From Methyloprofundus sp. (GTDB taxonomy: Bacteria > Pseudomonadota > Gammaproteobacteria > Methylococcales > Methylomonadaceae), in contig JAUXBW010000007.1 in the NCBI GenBank assembly GCA_030619185.1, positions 1 through 15,348 on the forward strand: a stretch of 15,348 bases of DNA, read 5' to 3'. Each line of letters starts with the position of its first letter. The stretch's first letter is position 1. A program made the translations under genes and the position numbers. This document shows positions 1-7,608 of this stretch, piece after piece. The notes under the pieces are model-generated. The model did not search any database and had not been told where the DNA came from. It saw only the letters and a list, made by a program, of their open reading frames with translations.

Positions 1-110
1 AAGTCGCGCCCTTTGGCGGTGTAAAAGAGTCAGGCCTTGGCCGTGAAGGCTCTCACTATGGGCTGGATGACTTTATGGAAATTAAATATATGTGTATGGG
101 CGGCATTTAA
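1..110 (+). CDS. gabD: Succinate-semialdehyde dehydrogenase, C-terminal end (partial)
   Basis: Only the last 35 codons are in the window, read from base 3 to the TAA at 108-110. The peptide has the ALDH-superfamily ending [17 protein letters not shown] followed by [14 protein letters not shown], which is very close to the end of E. coli GabD (known family ending [23 protein letters not shown]). The enzyme would oxidise succinate semialdehyde to succinate with NAD(P)+ in the cytoplasm. The next gene is gabT, whose product supplies the semialdehyde, so context agrees with GabD rather than another aldehyde dehydrogenase. The catalytic Cys and Glu lie outside the window and could not be checked. 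A terminator follows directly, so gabT is probably transcribed separately. Confidence 0.85.
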   Translation, partial: VAPFGGVKESGLGREGSHYGLDDFMEIKYMCMGGI

Positions 111-141
111 AATGCCAAAGGTAATCTACAGGAGTGCAATC

Positions 142-184
142 GCTTTAGCTATTGCTGTCATTACAAAAAAGCTAAAGCTTTTTT
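142..184 (+). terminator. Rho-independent terminator after gabD
   Basis: A 9-bp perfect stem, GCTTTAGCT (142-150) with AGCTAAAGC (170-178), encloses a 19-nt loop and is followed by six T (179-184). An outer GGAGT (131-135) / ACTCC (185-189) can also pair. It sits 31 bp after the gabD stop. The stem is only moderately GC-rich and the loop is long, so its strength is uncertain. Confidence 0.7.
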
Positions 185-242
185 ACTCCTCTCTGGAATT
201 TAAAATAGATACAAAAATGAGACATCCAATAGACTGAGACTG

Positions 243-308
243 GTGGGGTGTGGTTTCAGCCCGCCTTTAAATATGCTCTGTCATTAGCGCGCTAAAGCCG
301 CGCTCTAC
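243..308. repeat. REP-like inverted pair (degenerate copies)
   Basis: The left arm (243-264, GTGGGGTGTGGTTTCAGCCCGC) and the right arm (287-308, ending CGCTCTAC) are inverted relative to each other. Both match the REP-like units at 1784-1807 and 10431-10534: a GTAG-type head (CTAC in the other orientation) followed by a small hairpin built on GGC-TTTA/TTCA-GCC. The left head is GTGG rather than GTAG, so this copy is degenerate. It lies between the gabD terminator and gabT. Confidence 0.6.
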
Positions 309-365
309 AGTTTTCAATATGTCCCGTATTAAAATCATCGCCGATAAAAAATAAAGATAAATAAT

Positions 366-1652
366 ATGACTAAAAATGCTGATTTATTAACTCGCCGGCA
401 AGCAGCCGTTGCTCCCGGTGTTGCCTCTGCAACCACTGTCTTTGCTTCTAAAGCATTGAATGCTGAAGTCTGGGATGCTGATGGCAAACGCTATCTCGAT
501 TTTGCTATGGGTATTGCCGTTTGTAATACAGGTCACTGCCATCCAAAGGTGATTGCGGCTGCAAAAGCTCAGTGTGAAAGCTTCACCCATACTGCTTTTC
601 AGGTTGTTCCTTATCAACCCTATATCGCGTTGTGTGAAAAATTAAATGCAATCGCACCGATTAAGGATGCAAAATCAGTGCTTTTTACTACGGGAGCCGA
701 GGCAGTTGAAAATGCGGTAAAGATTGCACGTACTCATACCGGTCGTCCGGGTCTTATCGCTTTTCGTGGTGCTTTTCATGGTCGTACGGCACTCACCAGT
801 ACACTAACCGGTAAGATCGTACCTTATCGTGCAGGTAGCGGTGTTGGCGTTGCTAATGTATTCCACGCCCCCTTCCCTATTGCGCATCATGGTATCTCTG
901 TAGATGATGCAATGGCGGGTCTGGCAACGATCCTTAAAACAGAAATTGAAGCACAAAATGTGGCGGCCATTATTCTGGAACCTGTACAGGGTGAAGGCGG
1001 CTTCTATCAAGCCCCCAATGACTTTATGCAAAAATTGCGAGATCTGTGTGATGATCATGGCATCATGCTGATTTGCGATGAAATACAAACTGGCTTTGGC
1101 CGGACTGGCAAGCTGTTTGCAACTGAACATAGTGGTATTGAACCTGATCTGATAACGGTTGCCAAAGCGATGGGCGGAGGTTTTCCTGTGTCTGGTGTCA
1201 TCGGTAAGGCAGCTGTAATAGATAGCACCAAACCTGGCGGGCTAGGTGGAACTTATGGAGGAAACCCCGTTGCTTGCGCGGCCGCGCTCGCAACGATTGC
1301 AGCGATTGAAGATGAAGGTCTGGTGGAACGCAGTGTACATCTTGGTAATCGTCTTGTTGAACGCCTAAATGAAATTAAAGTTCGCGACGATGTGCCAGCT
1401 ATGGGTAATGTACGCGGTGTAGGTTCCATGGTCGCATTTGAATTGGTTAAAGAACGCGGTGGTCATGAACCTAACCCGGATCTTATTGGTAAATTAACCG
1501 CCAAGGCAGCCGAGAAAGGCTTGATCCTGCTCTCCTGTGGTTATTTTGCAAATACAATCCGACTACTGATTCCACTGACAATTCCCGAAAAAAATCTTGA
1601 AGAAGGGCTGGATATTATAGAAGCTTCTTTAATTGAGGTGTTTAATGAATAA
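366..1652 (+). CDS. gabT: 4-aminobutyrate aminotransferase (GABA transaminase)
   Basis: A class-III PLP aminotransferase of 428 residues, the usual GabT length (E. coli about 426). It transfers the amino group of GABA to 2-oxoglutarate, giving succinate semialdehyde and glutamate in the cytoplasm. Visible signatures are the TTGAEAVENAVKIAR PLP-phosphate region (about 108-122), GAFHGRT (about 135-141), LEPVQGEGGFY (about 204-214), CDEIQTGFGRTG with PLP-contacting D238, and the Schiff-base lysine K267 in TVAKAMGGGFP. The C-terminal GLILLSCGYFANTIRLLIPLT also matches GabT. The ATG at 366 gives an N-terminus like that of E. coli GabT, but no strong Shine-Dalgarno precedes it. It follows gabD in the same direction, completing GABA to succinate conversion, though a terminator and a REP pair separate the two. 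A 5-aminovalerate or related omega-amino acid specificity cannot be excluded. Confidence 0.93.
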   Translation: MTKNADLLTRRQAAVAPGVASATTVFASKALNAEVWDADGKRYLDFAMGIAVCNTGHCHPKVIAAAKAQCESFTHTAFQVVPYQPYIALCEKLNAIAPIKDAKSVLFTTGAEAVENAVKIARTHTGRPGLIAFRGAFHGRTALTSTLTGKIVPYRAGSGVGVANVFHAPFPIAHHGISVDDAMAGLATILKTEIEAQNVAAIILEPVQGEGGFYQAPNDFMQKLRDLCDDHGIMLICDEIQTGFGRTGKLFATEHSGIEPDLITVAKAMGGGFPVSGVIGKAAVIDSTKPGGLGGTYGGNPVACAAALATIAAIEDEGLVERSVHLGNRLVERLNEIKVRDDVPAMGNVRGVGSMVAFELVKERGGHEPNPDLIGKLTAKAAEKGLILLSCGYFANTIRLLIPLTIPEKNLEEGLDIIEASLIEVFNE

Positions 1653-1670
1653 AGTTTATTAAACACCCTC

Positions 1671-1765
1671 GTTCCCATGCTCCAGCGTGGGAATGCAGTT
1701 TATGACGCTCTGCGTCGTGGAACGCAGAGCGTTCCAGTATGAATTCCCACGGAGACCATGGGAAC
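1671..1765. repeat. 95-bp nested palindromic element (MITE/REP-like)
   Basis: The outer arms are near-perfect inverted copies: GTTCCCATG...CGTGGGAAT (1671-1694) against ATTCCCACG...CATGGGAAC (1743-1765). Nested inside is a 10-bp perfect hairpin, CGCTCTGCGT (1706-1715) with ACGCAGAGCG (1722-1731), with a 6-nt loop. It contains no ORF of note. From memory, similar sequences (GTTCCCATGCTCCAGCGTGG) recur in many gammaproteobacterial genomes; this was not checked here. It lies 18 bp past the gabT stop and could end that transcript. Confidence 0.75.
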
Positions 1766-1783
1766 TAGACAACCTAACCGTCT

Positions 1784-1807
1784 GTAGGAGCGGTCTTTAG
1801 CCGCGAT
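1784..1807. repeat. REP-like unit, GTAG head plus hairpin
   Basis: GTAGGAGCGGTCTTTAGCCG followed by CGAT. A GTAG head is followed by a short hairpin (GCGG...CCGC around TCTTTAG). It is nearly identical to 10431-10454, with one clear difference in the core (GCGGTC against GCGATC). GTAG-headed hairpins are the known form of REP sequences mobilised by RAYT transposases; no RAYT gene is in this window. It ends 20 bp before the opine dehydrogenase start codon. Confidence 0.7.
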
Positions 1808-1827
1808 TCAATGAACAGTAACTCAAA

Positions 1828-3030
1828 ATGAATACCAATTTACATCTAAAAGACAAGCTAAGGGTCTGCGTAATCGGCGGCGGCAATGCCGCCCACGCTT
1901 TGGCTGCACTACTCCCCTCACGTGGCATACGCACGAATGTATTAGCCTCCCACAGCGATGAAGCCGAACGCATGGCCAAGGGTGTCGCCGAACAGGGGCA
2001 TATCGTGGCTGAATTTGCCGAGCACAATGATCCTTCTGGCACAGTTATTGGAACTCCCGACAGAATTTCTGCCTATGCAGCAGATGTGGTTCCTGATAGC
2101 GATGTTTTAATTCTGCCACTGCCCTCTTTCGCCTACGCTAGTGTCCTTAAAGAACTCAAACCTTGTTTGCGTAAAGGCATGTATATAGGTGTGACCCCGG
2201 GGCAAGGTGGTTTCGACTGGGTAGCTCGTGAAATCCTTGGTGATTTAGTAGATGATCTGGTACTGTTTGCTATTTTGCCCATGCCCTTTAACTGCCGCAT
2301 CACCGAGTACGGTAAACGTGTCGAAGTGCAGGAGCTAAAATCGCGTTATCGTGTAGGCGTACTGCCTGCCAGTGCCACCGATAGGGTCATCGCTTTAAAT
2401 GAGAGACTGTTCGGCAGTACCGAAAGCTGCGGGCATTTTCTTAGCTCTACCCTATACCCGGTTAACGCTATTATTCATCCTGCCCGTCTCTACACCTTAT
2501 GCAAGGATTGGCAACCAGGTAAAATATTGCCCGAAAACCCGCTTTTTTATGAACAGATGACTGATGAAGCTGGCGAGCTAATGGATGAACTTAATCAAGA
2601 ATTGCTGGCCGTAGCTGATGCCCTGACAGCACAAGGCATGGAAAATATTAATGTCCCGCATATTTATGATTTCCTGACACGCTATGTCTACAACGACGAC
2701 TCGCCCGATTTAGCTACATTTTTCCGCACTAATCAGGGTTATCGTGGCTTTCATTGTCCATTCAAAGAAATTCCCGACAGAAACGGCTGGGAACCCGACT
2801 TCACCAACCGTTATTTCACTGAAGATATTCCTTTGGGCTTATGTATTTACAAAGGTGTAGCAGACATCGTTTGTGTTCACACCCCGGTTATCGATACTGT
2901 AATTAACTGGGCGCAGGGTCATATGGGTAAAGAATATATTCTGAATGGTACACTATCGGGTCGCCATGTATCAGAAACCAACGCACCCCAGCGCTTTGGC
3001 ATACACACCCTAGAGCAACTTATGCGCTAA
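1828..3030 (+). CDS. NAD(P)-dependent octopine/nopaline-type opine dehydrogenase
   Basis: A 400-residue protein of the octopine/nopaline dehydrogenase family. These enzymes reductively join an amino acid to a 2-oxo acid (often pyruvate) with NAD(P)H, or run in reverse. The Rossmann fold begins at once: RVCVIGGGNAAHALAALL (about 12-29) carries the glycine-rich dinucleotide loop. LPLPSFAYASVLKEL (about 96-110) and GVTPGQGGFDW (about 121-131) fit the rest of that domain. The catalytic domain has VNAIIHPARLY with H217, matching the family's N-x-x-x-HP catalytic histidine, then YDFLTRYVYNDDS. The length is typical. No Shine-Dalgarno is evident before ATG 1828; a REP-like unit lies just upstream. 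The substrate cannot be read from sequence; alanopine, strombine, tauropine or beta-alanopine type activities are all possible. It lies between gabT and a membrane protein, so a role in amino acid redox balance is only an inference. Confidence 0.8.
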   Translation: MNTNLHLKDKLRVCVIGGGNAAHALAALLPSRGIRTNVLASHSDEAERMAKGVAEQGHIVAEFAEHNDPSGTVIGTPDRISAYAADVVPDSDVLILPLPSFAYASVLKELKPCLRKGMYIGVTPGQGGFDWVAREILGDLVDDLVLFAILPMPFNCRITEYGKRVEVQELKSRYRVGVLPASATDRVIALNERLFGSTESCGHFLSSTLYPVNAIIHPARLYTLCKDWQPGKILPENPLFYEQMTDEAGELMDELNQELLAVADALTAQGMENINVPHIYDFLTRYVYNDDSPDLATFFRTNQGYRGFHCPFKEIPDRNGWEPDFTNRYFTEDIPLGLCIYKGVADIVCVHTPVIDTVINWAQGHMGKEYILNGTLSGRHVSETNAPQRFGIHTLEQLMR

Positions 3031-3063
3031 AAAGATGTTTGTTATTTAACCTCCAGGAAAAAC

Positions 3064-4152
3064 ATGAATAATAACAATTTACCAGAAAATAACCAACAAT
3101 TTGTAACAAACTCACTCGAAGCCGCTGTTCGAATTGGTCTCGTTGCCATATTGGCTTTCTGGTGCTTCGATATTGTTCAGCCCTTTATTATCTCAATAAT
3201 ATGGGGAGTTATTATTGCTGTTGCCATATATCCACTTTACCTGCGCTTATCAGCAGCTCTGGGTGGACATCCGGCCTTAACTGCGAGCCTTTGTACTCTT
3301 TTCTTTCTAATTATACTGATCGTTCCGACCATAATACTGACGGGTACTCTGGTTGAAAGCATCCAGTTTATAATGCAGGATTTTGCCAGCAATACCTTGC
3401 AAGTTCCTCCTCCACCGAAAAATATTGGATCCTGGCCCTTAATCGGTAAGCCGCTCGCGAATTTCTGGGGCCTTGCTTCAGAAAACCTGGAAGCTGCATT
3501 GAATCAGCTTGCCCCATATCTTACTGTAATCGGTAGTTGGCTGTTAGCAACAGCCACAGGCACTGGCTTAGGCATCCTACAGTTTATCGCGGCAATATTA
3601 ATTTCTGGTTTCTTGCTGGCACAAGCAAAAAGTGGACAGCAGTATATTTTGCTTATCATTACACGCTTTGCTGGTGAACGAAGGCGCGGGGAGAAAATAA
3701 TAGACATGACCTATGCGACTATACAAAGTGTAACCTTAGGTATACTGGGTGTTGCCACTATTCAATCAATTCTTGCTGGCTTGGGCTTTGTCGTCGCCGG
3801 TGTTCCGGGAGCTGGTTTATGGGCTCTACTTTGCCTGATTCTTGCTGTACTTCAGGTTGGCATCGCTTTGGTCACTACCCCCATTGTCATTTATATGTTC
3901 TACAACGCTGATACTTTCACTGCAGTTGCCTTACTCATCTGGTGTGTTCCCGTCACTTTTATTGATACTATCCTTAAACCCATACTTTTAAGCAGAGGTG
4001 TTAAGACTCCCATGGTGGTTATTTTTTTAGGGGCAATAGGTGGATTTCTGGAGTCTGGTATTGTTGGTTTGTTTATTGGTGCGGTTGTTTTTTCACTGAG
4101 CTATGCGTTGTTTATGCGATGGGTCCAGGAAGAACAAGATGTTCCTCGGTGA
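3064..4152 (+). CDS. AI-2E family (PerM/YdiK-type) multi-pass membrane protein
   Basis: A 362-residue, strongly hydrophobic protein of the AI-2E transporter family (UPF0118; relatives are PerM, YdiK, TqsA). Membrane segments are seen in two N-terminal clusters (about 22-60 and 70-97), near 155-190, and in a long C-terminal hydrophobic block (about 218-350). The C-terminal family signature is clear: VTFIDTILKPILLSRGVKTP, then MVVIFLGAIGGFLESGIVGLFIGAVV, with the usual ordering of the final helices. The family is named for autoinducer-2 export in TqsA, but many members have no proven substrate or act in cation/proton exchange, so the cargo here is unknown. AGGAAA (3055-3060) precedes ATG 3064. 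The gap to the opine dehydrogenase gene is 33 bp with no clear terminator, so the two may be co-transcribed. Confidence 0.85.
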   Translation: MNNNNLPENNQQFVTNSLEAAVRIGLVAILAFWCFDIVQPFIISIIWGVIIAVAIYPLYLRLSAALGGHPALTASLCTLFFLIILIVPTIILTGTLVESIQFIMQDFASNTLQVPPPPKNIGSWPLIGKPLANFWGLASENLEAALNQLAPYLTVIGSWLLATATGTGLGILQFIAAILISGFLLAQAKSGQQYILLIITRFAGERRRGEKIIDMTYATIQSVTLGILGVATIQSILAGLGFVVAGVPGAGLWALLCLILAVLQVGIALVTTPIVIYMFYNADTFTAVALLIWCVPVTFIDTILKPILLSRGVKTPMVVIFLGAIGGFLESGIVGLFIGAVVFSLSYALFMRWVQEEQDVPR

Positions 4153-4274
4153 TGCCTAGTCCTCTTTATAACAGCTAGAGGGCGTAAACACATCCTAAAT
4201 TATGAGCCTTGTGCAGTATATTGAAGTCAGGGTTTCAGGTATACTTTACCTATTATTGATGTGCAGAAATATTT

Positions 4275-5156
4275 ATGTCTACAGAATTTAAAACAGTTGG
4301 TATCCTAGGAAAATCAAGTGATCCTGAAATAGCCGATACCTTGCAAGCACTTTATCAATTTCTTAAAGCTCAGTATCAAATTTCTATTGATCCAGTGAGT
4401 GCCACTTTAATCCCCGACTTTACGGGTTCAATTTACCCTTTAGCAAGTCTGGCTGAACGCTGTGATATTCTTATTGCAGTCGGCGGTGATGGTACATTTT
4501 TATCGGCCGCACGAGCGGCGGCTGGCTGTCATATTCCACTTATTGGCGTTAATCTGGGGCGGCTTGGTTTTTTAGTGGATATTTCCCCTGATGAACTACT
4601 CACAAAATTAGACGATATTTTGCAAGGCAATCACCGTCAGGAGCAACGCTTTCTACTACGCACTAAAATAATACGCAACGGTCACGTCATTCACGAAGAA
4701 ACCGCAGTAAACGAAGTGGTTGTACATCGCTGGGTGACACCTAGCATGATTGAGTTGCAGACTAGCATTGATGGTGTGTACCTGAATACGCAACGTTCTG
4801 ATGGCTTAATTGTGTCCACACCGACGGGTTCCACTGCGTATTCTTTATCCGCTGGCGGCCCTATTATTCACCCTTCGTTGAATGCCTTGTTATTAGTTCC
4901 GCTAAACCCGCATACTTTATCTAATCGCCCCATCGTGATTGATGATTCATCTGAAATTGAAATCAACTTTATCAAAACCAATGAAATCAATGCTCAGGTT
5001 ACTTGCGACCATATTGCCATCCCCGATGTATTAATAAGTGATACAATTTTAATCAAAAAAGACCCTAACCCAATCACCATACTGCATCCAGAGAATCACG
5101 ATTTTTTCCATACCTTGCGCGACAAGCTTAACTGGAGCAGTGGCTACCATTTCTAA
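4275..5156 (+). CDS. nadK: NAD kinase
   Basis: A 293-residue ATP-NAD kinase, of typical bacterial length (E. coli 292). It phosphorylates NAD+ to NADP+ in the cytoplasm. Seen: the nucleotide/phosphate-binding GGDGT at residues 70-74 (IAVGGDGTFLSAAR), GVNLGRLGFL (91-100), the conserved NE pair at 146-147 (AVNEVVVHR), and the NAD-binding DGLIVSTPTGSTAYSLSAGGPI (about 176-197) followed by LVPLNPHTLSNRP. ATG 4275 gives the usual start a few residues before the first beta strand (VGILGKS); upstream ribosome binding is weak. A 122-bp gap separates it from the membrane protein gene upstream. recN follows after 2 bp, a pairing seen in many gammaproteobacteria, so the two are almost certainly co-transcribed. 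Confidence 0.97.
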   Translation: MSTEFKTVGILGKSSDPEIADTLQALYQFLKAQYQISIDPVSATLIPDFTGSIYPLASLAERCDILIAVGGDGTFLSAARAAAGCHIPLIGVNLGRLGFLVDISPDELLTKLDDILQGNHRQEQRFLLRTKIIRNGHVIHEETAVNEVVVHRWVTPSMIELQTSIDGVYLNTQRSDGLIVSTPTGSTAYSLSAGGPIIHPSLNALLLVPLNPHTLSNRPIVIDDSSEIEINFIKTNEINAQVTCDHIAIPDVLISDTILIKKDPNPITILHPENHDFFHTLRDKLNWSSGYHF

Positions 5157-5158
5157 TC

Positions 5159-6838
5159 ATGCTACAAAACCTTAATATTATCGATCTGGCCATCGTCGAA
5201 TCTCTGGATTTGAATCTGGAAAAAGGCCTGTCCGTACTCACCGGTGAAACCGGTGCAGGAAAGTCTATCTTACTCACGGCTCTGGGCCTGGCTCTAGGTG
5301 ATAGAGCGGATGCCAGCTATGTACGCCCAGACTGCGAACGCGCTGAAATTAACCTAAGCTTTGATTTATCCGATGCACCTGCCGCCCAAGCCTGGCTGGA
5401 AGAAAATGAGTTTGACGCAGATGATCAATGTTTAATTCGCCGCACCATACGCCAGGATGGTCGTTCCAAAGCCTATATTAATGGTCGCCCGACTACCTTA
5501 CAGGCTTTAAAGCTACTCAGCTCACAACTGGTTGAAATTCACGGTCAACATGCGCACCTGACTTTATTAGGGGCTGAAGAGCAACGTAAGTTTGTTGATG
5601 CTTATGCACAAAATACGGACCAACTCGAAAAAACTAACCAGGCCTATCGGCATTGGCACAGTCATCATTTGGAGCTGGAAGACTTAATCAAGTCTTCAAC
5701 TGAATTCAGCAATCAGGAAGACTTGTATCGTTATCAGCTAAATGAATTGGAACAACTCGATTTAGCCCATTATGACTACCCTGCACTCTCTACTGAACAT
5801 ACTAAACTGGCTAATTTAGAGCAGATATTACAAGTAGGGCAAACTCAACTTGATCTGCTCTCAGAAAACGAACAGCAATCAGCCAATCAGATGGTCAGCC
5901 AAAGTATTAGTGCCCTATCCGAGCTAAGTTCTTTAGCTGGCGAACTAGAAGAGCCTAATAAACTCTTAATTGAAGCACAAATTCAAATTCAGGAAGCCTC
6001 TCAGCAACTGCGCCATTTTTTAGAAGCGCAAGAGATTGACCCCCAGCGATTACTGGAACTGGAAAACCAGATCGGTATTATTCACTCTCTATCGCGCAAA
6101 CATCATGTAGAGCCAGAAGAATTACCTGCTATTGCTGAAAAGCTTAGCCAGGAATTAAATAATTTGAGCCATAGTTCTGAACGCATAGAAGAACTAGAGA
6201 CGCTGGTAGAGCTGGATAAACAGGATTATTTTGCTTTGGCAAAATCTTTAAGTCAACAACGTACTCAGGCAAGCGGCAAACTCTCTGAGCTCATCTCTGC
6301 AATGATTCAGGAACTGGGCATGCCTCAGGGTGAATTTAGTATTAGCGTGACGGCACAGGAACTTAACCAGCCTAAAATAAATGGTAGTGATAAAATTGAA
6401 TTTTTAGTCAGTGCCAACCCCGGGCTGCCACTGCGCCCTCTGGCTAAAGTTGCCTCAGGGGGTGAATTATCCAGAATTAGTCTGGCAATTCAGGTTACCA
6501 CCAGCCATGACAAAGATGCACCTACCATGATCTTTGATGAAGTGGACTCTGGAATCGGCGGGGGAATTGCCGAAATTGTTGGCCAGAAACTACGCACTTT
6601 AGGTAATAACACGCAGGTTTTATGTGTGACCCACTTACCCCAGGTTGCCGCTCAGGCACATCAACATTTGTTTGTCTTCAAAACCAGTGATGCAGCGATG
6701 ACCACATCACAGGTTAAAACCTTATCGACCGAGCAACGCATAGAAGAAACGGCGCGTATGCTGGGCGGAGTTAATATCACAGATTCAACATTGACGCATG
6801 CGAAAGAAATGTTGATGTCTGGCATAACAAGTAGTTGA
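5159..6838 (+). CDS. recN: DNA repair protein RecN (SMC-like ATPase)
   Basis: A 559-residue protein matching full-length RecN (E. coli 553). RecN is an SMC-like ATPase acting at double-strand breaks during recombinational repair. The N-terminal half of the ABC head has Walker A GETGAGKS (29-36), GDRADASYVRP and the LVEIHGQHAHLTLL Q-loop region (about 127-140). A long Glu/Gln/Leu-rich coiled-coil stretch runs from about 150 to 370. The C-terminal half has the signature KVASGGELSRISLAIQ (about 430-445), Walker B TMIFDEVDSGIGGG (about 455-468) and the H-loop region VLCVTHLPQVAAQAHQ. All key ATPase residues are present, so it should be functional. It starts 2 bp after the nadK stop. In E. coli recN is SOS-controlled; I saw no convincing LexA box immediately before it here, which fits transcription from upstream of nadK. 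Confidence 0.97.
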   Translation: MLQNLNIIDLAIVESLDLNLEKGLSVLTGETGAGKSILLTALGLALGDRADASYVRPDCERAEINLSFDLSDAPAAQAWLEENEFDADDQCLIRRTIRQDGRSKAYINGRPTTLQALKLLSSQLVEIHGQHAHLTLLGAEEQRKFVDAYAQNTDQLEKTNQAYRHWHSHHLELEDLIKSSTEFSNQEDLYRYQLNELEQLDLAHYDYPALSTEHTKLANLEQILQVGQTQLDLLSENEQQSANQMVSQSISALSELSSLAGELEEPNKLLIEAQIQIQEASQQLRHFLEAQEIDPQRLLELENQIGIIHSLSRKHHVEPEELPAIAEKLSQELNNLSHSSERIEELETLVELDKQDYFALAKSLSQQRTQASGKLSELISAMIQELGMPQGEFSISVTAQELNQPKINGSDKIEFLVSANPGLPLRPLAKVASGGELSRISLAIQVTTSHDKDAPTMIFDEVDSGIGGGIAEIVGQKLRTLGNNTQVLCVTHLPQVAAQAHQHLFVFKTSDAAMTTSQVKTLSTEQRIEETARMLGGVNITDSTLTHAKEMLMSGITSS

Positions 6839-6857
6839 TGTACATAAATCCTTTGCA

Positions 6858-7205
6858 CTAGCCAAAAGTAGAACCATTCCAGCCCCAAAATTCAGCGGGG
6901 CAATTACTAAATTCAATGTAGACACGCTCAGCATCAATTTGTAGCCGGGCATTCAACACCTGACTAATAGATTGAGATAGGGATGTTGCCTGGGCCGTCG
7001 AGAGTCCAATACTCTTACATTCTACATATGCTAAAGGATCAGCAATACCACCAAATAGCATATTTCGTTCACCTTCTATCTCCACCATCACATAACGCTC
7101 TGGCTTTCCTGTTTCATTCGCGAGTAATTCAGATAACTCACTCATTAGCTGAGGTGTTTTTTCATCCGTAATATTGACGTTAGTTCTAAGTTTTATCAAG
7201 GGCAT
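6858..7205 (-). CDS. MIF-family tautomerase (phenylpyruvate tautomerase-like)
   Basis: A 115-residue protein of the macrophage migration inhibitory factor / tautomerase superfamily. MPLIKLRTN gives Pro-1 after Met removal, the catalytic base of this superfamily. Further matches are ANETGKPERYVMVEIEG (about 49-65), MLFGGIADPLAYVECKSIG (about 69-87) and the C-terminal VYIEFSNCPAEFWGWNGSTFG (about 95-115), the last typical of MIF proteins. Bacterial homologues form trimers and tautomerise enol/keto forms of phenylpyruvate-like compounds; the physiological substrate is usually unknown. A strong Shine-Dalgarno (AAGGAGTT on the minus strand, 7210-7217) fixes the start. It converges on recN with a 19-bp gap and diverges from the ba3 oxidase operon. 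Confidence 0.9.
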   Translation of the reverse strand: MPLIKLRTNVNITDEKTPQLMSELSELLANETGKPERYVMVEIEGERNMLFGGIADPLAYVECKSIGLSTAQATSLSQSISQVLNARLQIDAERVYIEFSNCPAEFWGWNGSTFG

Positions 7206-7349
7206 ATTTAACTCCTTACTGAAAATATAGTGTTCTTAAATTGGCACAATTTATAACATTGGCACCACTCACCAGGCAAACAATGCAAGGTAATAATAGA
7301 GAATTTATTTTAACACTTAAATACTAACTTGGTTCATAGCCAACACATT

Positions 7350-7392
7350 TTGCCCATCCAGCTATATTAGTGTATCCTTAATCTATTATAAT
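7350..7392 (+). promoter_or_regulatory. Candidate promoter(s) for the ba3 oxidase operon
   Basis: In the 241-bp divergent gap between the tautomerase gene and the oxidase operon, TTGCCC (7350-7355) and TATCCT (7373-7378) are 17 bp apart. A perfect TATAAT (7387-7392) lies nearer the gene but lacks a good -35. The first codon of the operon is 55-70 bp downstream. No convincing FNR/Anr box (TTGAT-N4-ATCAA) was seen. The rest of the gap is AT-rich and shows nothing else clear. Confidence 0.3.
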
Positions 7393-7446
7393 TATTAGGG
7401 CATTTCACCTATATTTAAGATTTCCTATCAACATCAAGAGGCAAAA

Positions 7447-7599
7447 ATGAATAAACTAAGTGATGAAGAGCGTCAAAAAATACTGGAAAGTCCCCCTGTC
7501 GGAACGTGGGTACTGATGCTATCAGTGGCTGGAGGCATGGTTGCTGCCTGGCTGTTTCTATACTATGGGGTATTTCTGTCTCGTGGCATACTCAATTAA
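7447..7599 (+). CDS. Cytochrome c oxidase subunit IIa-like small membrane protein
   Basis: A 50-residue ORF starting MNKLSDEERQKILESPPVGTW, with a single transmembrane helix at about 21-46 (WVLMLSVAGG then MVAAWLFLYYG) and a short tail FLSRGILN. AGAGG (7437-7441) lies 5 nt before the ATG. The gene ends 9 bp before the CuA subunit. This size, one-helix layout and position match subunit IIa of ba3-type oxidases (CoxIIa, 34 residues in Thermus), whose helix stands in for the missing second helix of subunit II. Subunit II here indeed has only one membrane helix. The assignment rests on context and topology more than on residue identity. Confidence 0.75.
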   Translation: MNKLSDEERQKILESPPVGTWVLMLSVAGGMVAAWLFLYYGVFLSRGILN

Positions 7600-7608
7600 G
7601 GTGACATA

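Noticed and set aside
37..237. 66-residue plus-strand frame at the left edge
   Set aside because: It overlaps the end of gabD in another frame and runs through the terminator. The gabD reading is a clear family match, so this is a shadow.
1671..1765. CRISPR or tRNA-like structure
   Set aside because: There is a single nested palindrome with no repeat-spacer periodicity and no tRNA arm or anticodon pattern.
3064..4152. AI-2E family protein as a quorum-sensing exporter
   Set aside because: The family name comes from one member (TqsA). No luxS or lsr genes are in the window and other members have different or unknown substrates.
4162..4182. Hairpin CCTCT...AGAGG after the AI-2E family gene as a terminator
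   Set aside because: The stem is only 5 bp with an 11-nt loop and no T run follows.
7420..7446. FNR/Anr-type site before the oxidase operon (CTATCAACATCAAG)
   Set aside because: Only half-site-like ATCAA repeats are present; the TTGAT partner with 4-bp spacing is absent.
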